Assembly (NCBI GenBank): GCA_963841695.1
Contig: CAWJDQ010000001.1
Coordinates: forward strand, 372,001-436,000
Direction: 5' to 3'
From: RYN-230 sp963841695
GTDB lineage: Bacteria > Actinomycetota > Actinomycetes > Streptosporangiales > Streptosporangiaceae
Length of the DNA stretch: 64,000 nt
In this document: in pieces, positions 8,986 to 18,697 of the stretch
Numbering within the stretch: the stretch's first letter is position 1
Layout of the letters: every line of letters starts with the position of its first letter
Position numbers and translations under genes: made by a program
Notes under the pieces: generated by a model
Database searches by the model: none
What the model was told of the DNA's origin: nothing
The model's input: the letters and a program-made list of their open reading frames with translations, nothing else

Positions 8986-9798
8986 TCAGGCGTAGAAACC
9001 GTCCGGGGCCCGGCGGAGCGAGGCAAGCTGCTCCGCGTCGTGCCCGAACACCACGGTGGCGTCGGATTTCTCGGCGAGGCTGCGCAGCTTCTCCACCGAG
9101 GCGTACCAGGCGGACAGGTCGTTGACGATCGCGGCCGGTGTGGCGGGCGGCCCGTAGGAGTCGCCCATGTACACGGCGTCCGAGGTGAAGATCATGGACC
9201 CCGTCTCCGGCAGGTCGACCTTCATGGCCATCGTGCCCGGGGTATGCCCGGGGGCCTCGATGAACGTGACCCCGGGCAGGAATTCGGTGTCGCCGGACAC
9301 CGTCTCGAAGTCGATGCCCTCGTAATCGGCCTTCAGGTGCGCGCCGTTGAACGCGCCGTCGTAGCCGAACGCCCAGTTCTTCTCCCGGTCGTTGACGACC
9401 AGCCGGGGGCCGGCGCTGGCGAAGGTGCGCACGTTCCCGGCATGGTCGAAATGCAGGTGGGACAGGGCGACGTAGTCCAGCTGGGCGGGGGAGATGCCGA
9501 GCTGCGCCAGCCGCGAGTCCAGGTACTGGTCCTCATCCACCTGGTCGTAGGGGAAGAACTCCTGCAGCCCGGTGGGCACCCAGCGGGTCTCCCAGTCGCG
9601 CGGGCAGCTGGTGTCCCAGAGCATCGTCCCGGCCTGCGTCTCGACCAGCACGGCGTGCGTGGTGCACGGGTACCACTCGACCGGCCGGTCCCGCTCGCTG
9701 CGGGGCCGGATGCTGCGCCCCGGTTTCAGCAGCAGCCAGGTCAGATCGCAGCTCATCGCACCGCAGTCGAGTATGTGCAGCTTCGTCGCTGTCTCCAT
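8986..9798 (-). CDS. metallo-beta-lactamase-fold lactonase-type hydrolase
   Basis: 270 residues with the two-metal signature SHLHFDHAG near residue 109, then PGHTPG near 187 and TSDAVYM near 209, the order seen in N-acyl-homoserine lactonases and in the gamma-butyrolactonase BlcC/AttM. The N-terminal block (HILDCGAM, then VLVETQAGTMLWDTSC) also fits that family. ATG at 9798 has GGGAG five bases upstream. It heads a minus-strand operon with a transhydrogenase that could take 4-hydroxybutyrate, the product of gamma-butyrolactone opening. The substrate is inferred from this pairing and is not proven; an acyl-homoserine lactone or other ester would also fit. Confidence 0.82.
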   Translation of the reverse strand: METATKLHILDCGAMSCDLTWLLLKPGRSIRPRSERDRPVEWYPCTTHAVLVETQAGTMLWDTSCPRDWETRWVPTGLQEFFPYDQVDEDQYLDSRLAQLGISPAQLDYVALSHLHFDHAGNVRTFASAGPRLVVNDREKNWAFGYDGAFNGAHLKADYEGIDFETVSGDTEFLPGVTFIEAPGHTPGTMAMKVDLPETGSMIFTSDAVYMGDSYGPPATPAAIVNDLSAWYASVEKLRSLAEKSDATVVFGHDAEQLASLRRAPDGFYA

Positions 9799-10080
9799 GT
9801 GGGCTCCCGGATGTGCGCAGGGTACTGTGCCGCCGCTTCTACCCGATATCACGGTCCCCGCCAGGTCAAGAGCTGGCGGCCCGCAGCGCGGCAGCTCCCC
9901 GCTCCGGCCCCGGGGCTAGCCGGGATGGCCTAGCCGGCGTTAAGCCCGGCTCACCCCCAGATGGGGTAGCCAAAACCGGCCGAAAAAGCGAGGTGTTTCC
10001 GTTTCTGCCCGCCGTACGCTGCGTGAGCGCGGGCCGCCCGAGTGCGCGGGTAACCCGCCAGGTGGGGCAACCGGGGGGAA

Positions 10081-10881
10081 ATGATGGCGCAGGTAATGAA
10101 CGACGCCCTGATCCAGGGGACCAATACCGTAATCGCACCGGGCATGCCGCTGGTGCTCATGTACCACTCGGTCGAGCCGTACCAGGCCGACCCGTACCTG
10201 GTGACGGTGAGCCCGCCGCGGTTCGCGCAGCAGATGGGCTGGCTGGCCCGGCGCGGCCTGCGCGGCGTCTCCATCCGGGACCTGCTCGCCGGCCGGGCGG
10301 CGGGCGCCGGGAAGGGCCTGGTCGGGCTCACGTTCGACGATGGCTACGCCGATTTCACCCGGCACGCGCTGCCGGTCCTGCGCCGCTACGGCTTCGGCGC
10401 GACCGTGTTCGTCATCGCCGGCCGGCTCGGCCGCGACAACGCGTGGGACCCGGACGGGCCGCGCAAGCGGCTGATGGACGCCGGCGAGGTGCGGGACCTG
10501 GCCCGGTCCGGCATCGAGATCGGCTCGCACGGGCTCAGCCATGTCCGGCTGCCCGCCGCGCGGGCGACGCTGGCCGAGGAGGTGGGCGGCAGCCGCCGGA
10601 TCCTGCAGGAGGTCACCGGCGAGCCGGTCGGCGGGTTCTGCTACCCCTACGGCGATCTCGACGCCGAGGCCGTGGCCCGGGTCCGGGAGACGGGCTACGA
10701 CTACGGGTGCGCCATCTGGCCCTCGGCCTGCACGAGCCGGCACGCGCTGCCCCGCACCTACATCGGGGAGGCGGACACCGCGTCCCGCCTGTGGGCCAAA
10801 CGGGCTAGGCACCAGCTGACCTGGACGCCCCGGCGGGCCCAGAAAACCGCCGCGCAGCCGGAATTCCGTCACTCAGCGTAG
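10081..10881 (+). CDS. polysaccharide deacetylase (NodB/CE4)
   Basis: 266 residues with the CE4 metal and catalytic motifs in order: TFDDGYADF near residue 82, GSHGLSHVRL near 146 and FCYPYGD near 184. It should remove N-acetyl groups from a polysaccharide or a lipid-linked sugar. No signal peptide is evident, so it may act in the cytoplasm or be exported by another route. ATG at 10081 follows GGGGGGAA; a second ATG is the next codon. The 282-base gap upstream (9799-10080) separates it from the divergent lactonase operon and presumably carries promoters for both. It opens a long plus-strand exopolysaccharide locus. Confidence 0.87.
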   Translation: MMAQVMNDALIQGTNTVIAPGMPLVLMYHSVEPYQADPYLVTVSPPRFAQQMGWLARRGLRGVSIRDLLAGRAAGAGKGLVGLTFDDGYADFTRHALPVLRRYGFGATVFVIAGRLGRDNAWDPDGPRKRLMDAGEVRDLARSGIEIGSHGLSHVRLPAARATLAEEVGGSRRILQEVTGEPVGGFCYPYGDLDAEAVARVRETGYDYGCAIWPSACTSRHALPRTYIGEADTASRLWAKRARHQLTWTPRRAQKTAAQPEFRHSA

Positions 10882-11000
10882 GCCGCCTACCCCTCTTGGG
10901 TGACCCGGAGGGGGGAGGTGGCTGCGACAGTCAAACCACGTGACCGAACGTGCTAGGCGGCGGGGATTTCCGCCTGGCCCGGGAGCCCAGGGGGGGCACA

Positions 11001-12365
11001 GTGGCTGAGCACCGACTTTCGCTCGCGGTCAATGGGCGGGAGAGCCAGCTGCAGAGCCAGCTGGTGACCTTTGCCGCGCCAGCCTCCGTGCCCAGCACGG
11101 GCCCGGTGAGCACCGGCTCGATCGCCATTGTCGGGCTGGGCTACGTCGGGCTGCCGACCGCGGTGGAGCTGCACGGTAAGAGCCCGCGCATCATCGGGAT
11201 CGACGCCAGCGAGCGGCGGCTGGGCGACATCGCGGCCGGCGGGGCCGACCTGACCGATGCCGACCAGGAGCGCCTGGCCGCGGCCCTGGCCGACGGGAGC
11301 CTGGAACTCACCACCGACCCGGCGGCGGCGGTGACCGCCGAAGCCGTCATCATCTGCGTGCCGACCCCGGTGGACGGCCAGCAGACGCCCGATCTCGCGG
11401 CGCTGCAGGCCGCGTGCGCCAGCGTGGTGCAGCACGCCGCGGCAGGCCAGGTCATCATCCTGACCTCGACCAGCTACGTCGGTACCACCCGTGAGCTGCT
11501 CACCGAGCCGCTGCGGCGCCGCGGGATGACCGTCGGTACCGACATCAACGTGGCGTTCAGCCCCGAGCGGATCGACCCGGGCAACGCGACGCACCTGCAG
11601 AGCGAGACCCCGCGGGTGGTCGGCGGGGCCACCGGGGAATGCGCCCTGCGGGCCGCCGAGGTCATCGGCCGGGTCACCGATTCGGTGTACCTGGTCAGCT
11701 CGACCGACGCCGCCGAGGCCACCAAGCTCTACGAGAACATCTTCCGCGCCGTGTCCCTGGCCCTGGCCAACGAGTTCGCCGACGCGTGCGGCGCGCTCGG
11801 CCTGGACCCGATCGAGGTCACGCTGGCCGCGGGCACCAAGCCGTACGGCTTCCTGGGGGTGTTCCCCGGGCCGGGGGTGGGCGGTCACTGCATTCCCTGC
11901 GACCCGCACTACCTGCTCTGGCAGCTGAGCGCGCAGAACCACGCCTCGCCGCTGATCGAGCAGGCCATGAAGTCCATCGCGCTGCGCCCGGAACGGGTGG
12001 TCGAGCGGGCCGGGCAGGTGATGGCCGCCGAGGGCCGCCGGCTGGCCGGCGCGCGCGTCGTCGTGATCGGCGTCAGCTACAAGGCCGGCGTGCGTGACCT
12101 GCGTGAGTCCCCGGCCCTGCCGCTCATCGACGGCCTGATCCGGGAGGGCGCCGAGGTCGCCTACTACGACCCGCTGATCCCGGTGCTCGACCTGCCGGGC
12201 GGCGGCAGGCTGCGCAGCGTGGCGGCCCCGCGGGGGCCTGACTTCGACCTGGCCGTGGTGCACACCCTGCACCCCGGGCTGGATTACGCCTGGGCCCACG
12301 ACGTACCGCTGGTGCTCGACGCCACCTACCAGTTCTCCGGCGCGGCCCACCGCGCCGTGGTGTGA
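11001..12365 (+). CDS. nucleotide-sugar (UDP-sugar) dehydrogenase
   Basis: 454 residues. Rossmann motif VGLGYVGLPTA near residue 40, central domain with TKLYENIFRAVSLALANEF near 245, and the catalytic-cysteine motif GVGGHCIPCDPHYL near 295, then a C-terminal UDP-binding domain (GVSYKAGVRDLRESPA). This is the UDP-glucose/UDP-N-acetylmannosamine dehydrogenase family, oxidising a C6 hydroxyl to a carboxylate with NAD and so making a uronic-acid donor. The GPGVGGHCIPCDP form is more like the WecC/Gna branch than Ugd, but I cannot settle the substrate. GTG at 11001 follows a run of seven G at 10990-10996. Eleven bases separate it from the ATP-grasp gene. Confidence 0.88.
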   Translation: MAEHRLSLAVNGRESQLQSQLVTFAAPASVPSTGPVSTGSIAIVGLGYVGLPTAVELHGKSPRIIGIDASERRLGDIAAGGADLTDADQERLAAALADGSLELTTDPAAAVTAEAVIICVPTPVDGQQTPDLAALQAACASVVQHAAAGQVIILTSTSYVGTTRELLTEPLRRRGMTVGTDINVAFSPERIDPGNATHLQSETPRVVGGATGECALRAAEVIGRVTDSVYLVSSTDAAEATKLYENIFRAVSLALANEFADACGALGLDPIEVTLAAGTKPYGFLGVFPGPGVGGHCIPCDPHYLLWQLSAQNHASPLIEQAMKSIALRPERVVERAGQVMAAEGRRLAGARVVVIGVSYKAGVRDLRESPALPLIDGLIREGAEVAYYDPLIPVLDLPGGGRLRSVAAPRGPDFDLAVVHTLHPGLDYAWAHDVPLVLDATYQFSGAAHRAVV

Positions 12366-12375
12366 GGACCGCATC

Positions 12376-13743
12376 GTGATCACCGATCTGCGGGCGGCGG
12401 ACTGGAGTACCCCGGCGGTGGTGCTCAAGTTCGACCAGAACATGCTGCATCACGGCAGCCTGGGCGTGATCCGCAGCCTGGGGCGGCTGGGCGTGCCGGT
12501 GTACGGCGTGCACGAGGGGCCCTGGGCCCCCGCCGCGAGTTCCCGCTACTTGTCGGGCCGCTTCTTCTGGCAGCCCCATCCCGATGATCCGCAACGGACC
12601 CTGTCCGGCCTGCTCAGCCTGGCCAGCCGGATCGGCCGCCGGGCGGTGCTGTACGCGACGGACGACGCGGGCGCGATCTTCCTGGCCGAGCACGGGGACA
12701 CGCTGCGGGAGGCGTTCGCGTTCCCGGCACCCCCGGCGGACCTGCCCCGGCGGCTGGCCGGCAAGTACTCGATGTTCCAGCTGTGCCGGGACCTCGGGGT
12801 GCCCACCCCGCAGGCCACGCTGGCCTGGTCGCCCGGGGAAGCCGCGGAGTTCGCCGGGCGGGCGGGGTTCCCGCTCATCGCCAAGCTCACCACGCCCTGG
12901 CGGGGGACGGCAGGCGCGGGCCCGGGGCTGCGGAGTACCACCATTATCCGGACCCCGTCGCAGCTGCGGGAGACATGCGACCGGGCGGACGAGACGGGCA
13001 CCGGGCTGATGCTCCAGGAATTTATCCCGCCGGCCCCGGGCCAGGACTGGTTCTTCCACGGCTACGTGGACTGCGCTGGCCGGTGCGTGCCCGCGTTCAC
13101 CGGGGTCAAGGACCGTTCCTACCCGGCCTACGCCGGGCTGACCAGCCTGGGCCGGGCGGTGCCGAACAGCCGGCTGGCCGGGCAGGTCACCGCCATGGCG
13201 GCCGCGGTTGGCTTCCGCGGGATCGCCGACCTCGACCTGCGCTTCGACCCGCGGGACGCCCAGTACAAGCTGCTCGACTTCAACCCGCGGCTGGGGGCCC
13301 AGTTCCGCCTGTTCACCACCGGCACCGGGGTGGACGTGGCCCGCGCCGCGTATCTCGACCTCACCGGCCAGCCGGCCGCGGCCGGCGAGATGACCCGCGG
13401 CCGGCGGTACCTGGTGGAGAACTACGACCCGCTCGGCGCGGTCGGTTACTGGCGCCACGGCGAGCTGGGGCTGCGGTCCTGGGTGCGGTCGGTGCGCCGG
13501 GTGGACGAGATGGCCTGGCTGGCCCGCGATGACCTGCGGCCGTTCGGCCTGATGTGTGCCCGGATGGCCTGGCGTGGCGTCAGCCGCCGGCTGGCCCGAT
13601 CACCTACCCGGGGCCCGTCCGCGCTGCTGCGCGCCACGGGCGGGCCCCGTTACCGTCCCGGGCCCCGGGTCTCCCGGGACACCCGGAAGTCCCTGGACAC
13701 CCCGGAGATCACGGAATTCAACGCACAGGGGGAAAGAGTATGA
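12376..13743 (+). CDS. ATP-grasp enzyme (carboxylate-amine ligase type)
   Basis: 455 residues. The N-terminal pre-ATP-grasp domain (GSLGVIRSLGRLGVPVYGVHE) is followed by the ATP-grasp fold: GKYSMFQLCRDLGVPTP near 137, PLIAKLTTPWR near 170, LMLQEFIPP near 210 and metal-binding residues in ADLDLRFDPRDAQYKLLDFNPRLGAQ-type sequence near 285-310. Such enzymes join an acyl phosphate to an amine. In this position, between a uronic-acid-forming dehydrogenase and a flavin oxidoreductase, it may attach an amino acid or amine to a sugar acid; that is inference. GTG start at 12376; its stop overlaps the next ATG (ATGA). Confidence 0.82.
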   Translation: MITDLRAADWSTPAVVLKFDQNMLHHGSLGVIRSLGRLGVPVYGVHEGPWAPAASSRYLSGRFFWQPHPDDPQRTLSGLLSLASRIGRRAVLYATDDAGAIFLAEHGDTLREAFAFPAPPADLPRRLAGKYSMFQLCRDLGVPTPQATLAWSPGEAAEFAGRAGFPLIAKLTTPWRGTAGAGPGLRSTTIIRTPSQLRETCDRADETGTGLMLQEFIPPAPGQDWFFHGYVDCAGRCVPAFTGVKDRSYPAYAGLTSLGRAVPNSRLAGQVTAMAAAVGFRGIADLDLRFDPRDAQYKLLDFNPRLGAQFRLFTTGTGVDVARAAYLDLTGQPAAAGEMTRGRRYLVENYDPLGAVGYWRHGELGLRSWVRSVRRVDEMAWLARDDLRPFGLMCARMAWRGVSRRLARSPTRGPSALLRATGGPRYRPGPRVSRDTRKSLDTPEITEFNAQGERV

Positions 13744-14988
13744 ACGGCACCACCGATGTGGCCATCGTCGGGGCAGGCCCTTACGGGCTCTCGGTCGCCG
13801 CGCACCTGCGCCGGTCCGGCCTGCGCGTCCGGCAGTTCGGCCTGCCGATGCACCTGTGGCGCACGAGCATGCCCCAGGGCATGTTCCTGAAGTCCCAGGG
13901 TTTCGCCTCCAACCTGTCCGACCCGGCCGCCCGGCTGACGCTGGGCGCGTTCTGCCGGGCAACCGGGCGTCCGTACGCCGACTACGGCCTGCCCGTGCCG
14001 CTGGACACGTTCGTCGCCTACGGGCAGTGGTTCCAGGCGGAGGCGGACCTGGACGTCGAGGAAGTGCTGGTCGCGGGGGTGTCATCCGCCGGGGACGGCT
14101 ACCAGCTCACCCTGGAGGATGGGGAGACCCTGCAGGCCCGCCAGGTGGTGGTGGCCGTGGGGGTCGAGCACTTCGCCTACCTGCCCGAGCCAGCTGGCCG
14201 GCCTGCCCGCCGCAGCCTGCACGCACAGCTCGGCGCACACCGATCTGGCGGCCTTCGCCGGCCAGCGGGTCGTCGTGGTCGGGGCCGGCCAGTCCGCCCT
14301 CGAGTCCGCGGCGCTGCTGCACGAGCACGGGGCCGAGGTCCAGATCGTGATGCGCGAGCACGACGTGGTCTGGAACGGCGCGCCGCTGCCGCCGGACCGG
14401 CCCTGGCTGCAGCGGCTGCGGGAGCCTGAGGCCGGCCTGGGCTCGGGCTGGAGCACCTGGTTCTACTCCACCCAGCCCGGCGCCTTCCGGCACCTGCCCG
14501 CGGGCACCCGGGTCTTCCGGGCACGCACCGCGCTCGGCCCCGCCGGGGCGAGCTGGCTGCGCGGCCGGGTCGAGGGCGAGTTCCCGATCCATGACCGGCC
14601 AGGCGCTGGCCTGGGCGGCCGCCGGCCCCGACGGGGTCCGGCTCGGCCTGGCCAGCGGGCCTGACGCAGGCCGCACGGGGGCCCCGCCGAGGTGGCCGCG
14701 GACCACGTGATCGCGGCCACCGGCTACCGGCCGGACCTGGGCCGCCTGACCTTCCTGGACCCCGGGCTGCGGTCCCGGCTGCGCACCGTGGCCGGGACCC
14801 CGGTGGTGAACCGCGACTACCAGACCAGCGCGCCCGGGCTCTTCGTGGCAGGCCCCGGGGTGGCCCCCACGTTCGGCCCGGTCATGCGGTTCGTGTACGG
14901 CGCGGACCACGCGGCCCGGACCGTGGCCCGGCGGCTGGCCGCCCCGGCCACCCGCCGCGCCGCCATGGCCGTGGGCGCCAGCCGGTGA
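13740..14988 (+). pseudogene. FAD/NAD(P)-binding oxidoreductase, frame disrupted
   Basis: The pieces read in order as one flavoprotein of about 416 residues: FAD motif VAIVGAGPYGLSVAAHLR at the start, NADPH motif VVVVGAGQSALESAALL in the middle, and a C-terminal VIAATGYRPDL and GLFVAGPG block. It resembles FAD-dependent monooxygenases/oxidoreductases of the SidA or lysine N-hydroxylase-like class. Three single-base indels break it: an extra C near 14190 (GAGCCAG), an extra C near 14598, and a missing base near 14683. All three lie in C or G runs, so sequencing error is as likely as real decay. ATG overlaps the ATP-grasp stop by four bases, so the two are coupled. Confidence 0.75.
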
Positions 14989-15140
14989 GCGTGCCCAGGC
15001 CGGCGAGCGATCCTGGGCCGCAGGCCCGGGTGAGCGGTCGGCGGGGGTTTCTGTGGGGCACGCGAACCTTGAAGCCAGCCCGGTGAGCGTGCCCCAGGCC
15101 GGCGAGCGATCCGGGGCCGCAGGCCCGGGTGAGCGGTCGG
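14982..15140. repeat. imperfect 60-bp direct repeat pair, 98 bp apart
   Basis: Copies at 14982-15041 and 15080-15140, both beginning CCGGTGAGCGTGCCC and ending GGTGAGCGGTCGG, with one indel and one or two substitutions between them. They span the end of the FAD oxidoreductase frame and the presumed start of the sugar transferase gene, so one copy may have created or displaced a start site. Confidence 0.85.
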
Positions 15141-16564
15141 TGAGCGTCTCCGCCTTCGTGCACCCCCCGCCGCAGACGGCAGGGCCGGGCCGCGTTTCCC
15201 CGGGCGGCCCGGCCCTCGCCCTCCCAGGGCAGGCCCCGGCCACGCACCGGATCACCGCCGGCGCGGTCGCGGCGGCGGTGGCCATGCCGCTGGCCGACCT
15301 GATCGCGCTGGCCGCCGCGGCCGTCTGGGCCGGCCGGCGGGCGGCGGCGTGCCCTGGGCCGTGGCGGCGTACGCCGCGCTGGTGTTCCGGTGCTGTCCGT
15401 CGGCGGGCTGCACCGGCTGCGGATCTGCCTGCGGGTCGCTGACCAGGCCGGGCGGATCATCGCCGCCGCGGCGGCGCCCGGCGTGGCGGTGCTGCCCTGG
15501 ATGACGGCCGGGGATGCGATGGCGGCTCGCGGCGGGCGACCGCCGGGCTGCTGATCGCGGCGCGGGTCGCGGTGTCGGCCGGGCTGCGCGCGGCCCACCG
15601 GCACGGCCGGCTGACCGAGCGGGCCCTGGTGGCCGGCGGCCGGGCCGGAGGCGGCGAACTGGCCGCGCTGCTGGATGAGCACCCTGAGTTCGGGCTGCGC
15701 CCGGTAGGCGCCCAGGGCAGCCGCGCCGGGATCAGCCGGGTGATCGTGTGCGCCCCGCCCCGCTCCGCCGCCGCCCTGGCCCGCGAGCTGGCGGCCGTCC
15801 GGCCGCTGGCCGCCGACGTGTGCCTGGCCCCGGGGCTCGCCGGGCCCGGTGCCCTCGCGACGGGCGCCCTCGTCCCCGGGGCTGCCCTGCCTGGCGGCCG
15901 CCTGGACGAGGTATGGGGCATCCCGCTGGTCCCGCTGCGCCGCTCGGCCTGGGCGGCGCAGGCACCCCTGGGCCGGGCCGTGAAACGGGCCTTCGACGTG
16001 CTGGCGGCGGCGGTGCTGCTGGTCGTCACGCTCCCGCTGGTGGCCGTGGCGGCGCTGGCCGTCCGGCTGACGCTGCGCCGCCCGGCGCTGTTCCGCCAGG
16101 TCCGCGTCGTCGGCCAGGGCAACCTCGCCGAGATCGTCAAGCTGCGCACGCTCGGGCGGCACGGTGACCCGGACACGTCCTGGTCGGTGCCCGCCGGGCA
16201 GTGCGGCGCACTGGGCCGGGCCCTGCGGGTCACCCACATCGACGAGCTGCCGCAGCTGGTCAGCGTGCTGCGGGGGGACATGTCGCTGGTCGGGCCCCGG
16301 CCGGAGCGGCCGCACTTCGTCCGGCAGTTCAGCGCGGCCGTGCCCGGCTACACCGGCCGTCAGCGGATGCCGGCCGGCCTGACCGGCTGGGCCCAGGTGC
16401 ACGGGCTGAACGGGGACACCTCGATCCGCGACCGGGCCCGGTTCGACAACTACTACATCGAGCACTGGTCGCTCTGGCTCGACCTGGCCGTGCTGGGCCG
16501 CACGGTGACCAGCACCGCGGCCGGGCGGCCAAGTCATCACCGAGGAAGCCACCGGGGGAGTTGA
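15053..16564 (+). pseudogene. polyprenyl-phosphate sugar-1-P transferase, frame disrupted
   Basis: The intact C-terminal half (from about 15572) has one membrane helix (FDVLAAAVLLVVTLPLVAVAALAV) followed by the bacterial sugar transferase domain: the THIDELPQL and SLVGPRPERPHFV motifs, then GLTGWAQVHGLNGDTS. This is the WcaJ/RfbP family, which loads the first sugar phosphate on undecaprenyl phosphate. The N-terminal half should hold further helices; fragments MPLADLIALAAAAVW, then AAYAALV, then GGLHRLRICLRVADQAG lie in different frames, giving indels near 15350, 15390 and 15535. GTG at 15053 has GGGGG upstream; GTG 15140 is an alternative. It starts synthesis of the locus polysaccharide. Confidence 0.78.
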
Positions 16565-16565
16565 C

Positions 16566-17714
16566 ATGAAGGTCCTGCACGTGATCACCGGCCTGGGGGT
16601 CGGCGGTGCCGAGCTCCAGCTCCGCTCGATCCTCCAGCACACCCGGCACGACAGCGAGGTTGTCACGCTGTACAACCCGGGCCCGGTCGCGGACATGATC
16701 CGCTCCGACGGCGGCCGGGTGCCGCGACATCGGGATGACCCGCAACACCCAGCTGTCCGCGCTGCTCCGGCTGCGCACGCTGATCCGCGACGGCGGTTAC
16801 GACGTGGTGCACGCGCACCTGTACCGCTCCCAGGTGTACGGCCGGTCCGCGGCCTGGCTGGCCGGGACGCCCGTGGTGCTCAGCACGGAGCACTCGATCG
16901 GCGAGACCCACCTGGAGCGCCGGAAGATGACGCCCGGGGTGCGGGCCCTGTACCTGGGCACCGAGCTGCTCTCCGACATGACCATCGCGGTCTCCGGCAC
17001 GGTCCGGGAGCGGCTGGAGAACTGGGGAGTCCGCCCGAAGCGGGTGACCGTCATCCCCAACGGCGTGGACCTGCAGCGGGTGGCGTTCGACGGCACGGCC
17101 CGGCAGCGGATCCGCGCCGAGTTCGGGGTCGGCGCCGGACGTCTACCTGATCGGTGTGCTCGGGCGGCTGGATCCGAACAAGCAGTTCGACATGGTCATC
17201 CGCGCGGCCTCGGCGCTGCTGTCGGACCAGGTCAAGCTCCTGATCGTGGGCAAGGGCGCCGAGCAGGCCCACCTGGAGCAGGTGGCCCGCGAGCACGGGG
17301 TGGCCGACCGGGTGATCTTCGCGGGTGAGCGGCACGACGTGTCCGCGATGCTGTCCGCGATGGACCTGTTCGTGGCCTCGTCCAAGCAGGAGACGTTCGG
17401 CCTGTCCGTGCTGGAGGCGCTGGCCAACGGCGCCCCGGTGCTCTACACCACCTGCCCCGCGCTGGACGGCCTGGACGCGGGACGGGCCCGCCGGATGCCG
17501 TCGGCCGTGGCGGGCATCCGGGCGGCCATGGCCAGCCGAGGTAGCCGCGGGACAGCGGCACCGGGTCGCCGAGCCGGCCGTGGAGAAGGAGTACAGCGTG
17601 GCGGCGGTCACCGCGCGGATCGACGACCTGTACGAGCGACTGGGCCGCCGGCGCCGCCTGCGGACCATCTGGCGCAGCCGCAGGGCCCGGAGCGCGGGGG
17701 AGAGCGCGCGATGA
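16566..17714 (+). pseudogene. GT4-type glycosyltransferase, frame disrupted
   Basis: Begins MKVLHVITGLGVGGAE, a typical GT-B glycosyltransferase start, continues with DVVHAHLYRS and VIPNGVDLQRV in a second frame, and LGRLDPNKQFDMVIRA, VIFAGERHDV and SSKQETFGLSVLEALA in a third. The E-x7-E-like donor-site motif (ETFGLSVLE) marks family GT4. Indels lie near 16722 (extra C), 17140 and between 17520 and 17560; the last 50 residues are read in the frame that ends at 17714. Start is two bases after the sugar transferase stop, and its own stop overlaps the epimerase ATG. It should add a sugar to the lipid-linked intermediate on the cytoplasmic side. Confidence 0.75.
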
Positions 17715-18697
17715 GGGTTTTCGTCACCGGCGCGGCCGGGTTCATCGGCTCGCACCTGACCGAGGACCTGCTGGCCGCCGGCCATCAGGTGACCGGCCTC
17801 GACAATCTGAGCACCGGGCGGCTGGAGAACCTCCGGTCGGTCACCGGCCATCCCTCGTTCCGGCTGGTCCAGGGGTCGATCCTGGACGCAGCGACGGTAG
17901 CGGAGCTGGCCGCCGGGGCCGACTGGGTATTCCACCTGGCCGCGGCCGTCGGGGCGTTCGTGATCCGCGACCGCACCCTGGACAGCCTGCGCACCAACAT
18001 CCGCGGCACGGAGAACGTGGTCGAGGCCGCGTACCGCTACGGGGCGCGGCTGCTGGTGGCGTCCACCAGCGAGATCTACGGCAAGAACACCAAGATCGGG
18101 CTGCGCGAGGACGACGACCGGGTGCTCGGCTCGCCGCTGAAGTCCCGGTGGAGCTACTCCGAGGCCAAGGCGATCGACGAGAGCCTGGTCGAGTCCTACG
18201 TCCGCGAGCTCGGGCTGAGCGCGGTGATCGTGCGCTTCTTCAACACCGTGGGGCCGCGGCAGACCGGCCGGTACGGGATGGTCATCCCGCGCTTCGTCCG
18301 GCAGGGGCTGGCCAGCCAGCCGCTGACCGTGTTCGGCACGGGCCAGCAGGTCCGCTGCTTCTGCCACGTGCACGACGTGGTGCCCGCGCTGACCCGGCTG
18401 ATCGCGTCGGACCGGGCCAGCGGCCGGGCGGTCAACCTGGGCAGCACCGAGCAGGTCACGATCGAGGGCCTGGCCGGGCGGGTGATCGCGGCGACCGGGT
18501 CTGGCGCCGGGATCGAGCGGGCCTCGTATCTGGAGGCGTACGGCTCCGGTTACGAGGACATGCAGCGCCGGGTGCCGGACTGCACCCTGGCCGCCGACCT
18601 GGTCGGGTTCCGGGCCGCCCGGAGCCTGGACGAGATCATCCAGGCCGTGATCGGGGACCAGCTGGCCGGGCGGGCCACGGCGGCCGCGGCGAGCTGA
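17711..18697 (+). CDS. NAD-dependent NDP-sugar epimerase/dehydratase
   Basis: 328 residues, extended short-chain dehydrogenase. NAD motif TGAAGFIGSH near residue 6, catalytic serine region STSEIYG near 117, and YSEAKAIDE near 150 carrying the Tyr-x3-Lys pair; then GPRQTGRYGMVIPRFVRQ. The overall form is that of UDP-glucuronate 4-epimerase/decarboxylase or dTDP-glucose dehydratase relatives. With the UDP-sugar dehydrogenase upstream, a UDP-uronic acid substrate is reasonable but not proven. It is the only intact gene between 13.7 and 18.7 kb. ATG overlaps the preceding stop (ATGA). Confidence 0.85.
   Translation: MRVFVTGAAGFIGSHLTEDLLAAGHQVTGLDNLSTGRLENLRSVTGHPSFRLVQGSILDAATVAELAAGADWVFHLAAAVGAFVIRDRTLDSLRTNIRGTENVVEAAYRYGARLLVASTSEIYGKNTKIGLREDDDRVLGSPLKSRWSYSEAKAIDESLVESYVRELGLSAVIVRFFNTVGPRQTGRYGMVIPRFVRQGLASQPLTVFGTGQQVRCFCHVHDVVPALTRLIASDRASGRAVNLGSTEQVTIEGLAGRVIAATGSGAGIERASYLEAYGSGYEDMQRRVPDCTLAADLVGFRAARSLDEIIQAVIGDQLAGRATAAAAS

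Noticed and set aside
10010..10080. Possible c-di-GMP or c-di-AMP riboswitch before the deacetylase gene
   Set aside because: Only vague GGGTAAC and GGGGCAACC motifs were seen; the conserved core and stems of known aptamers could not be matched.
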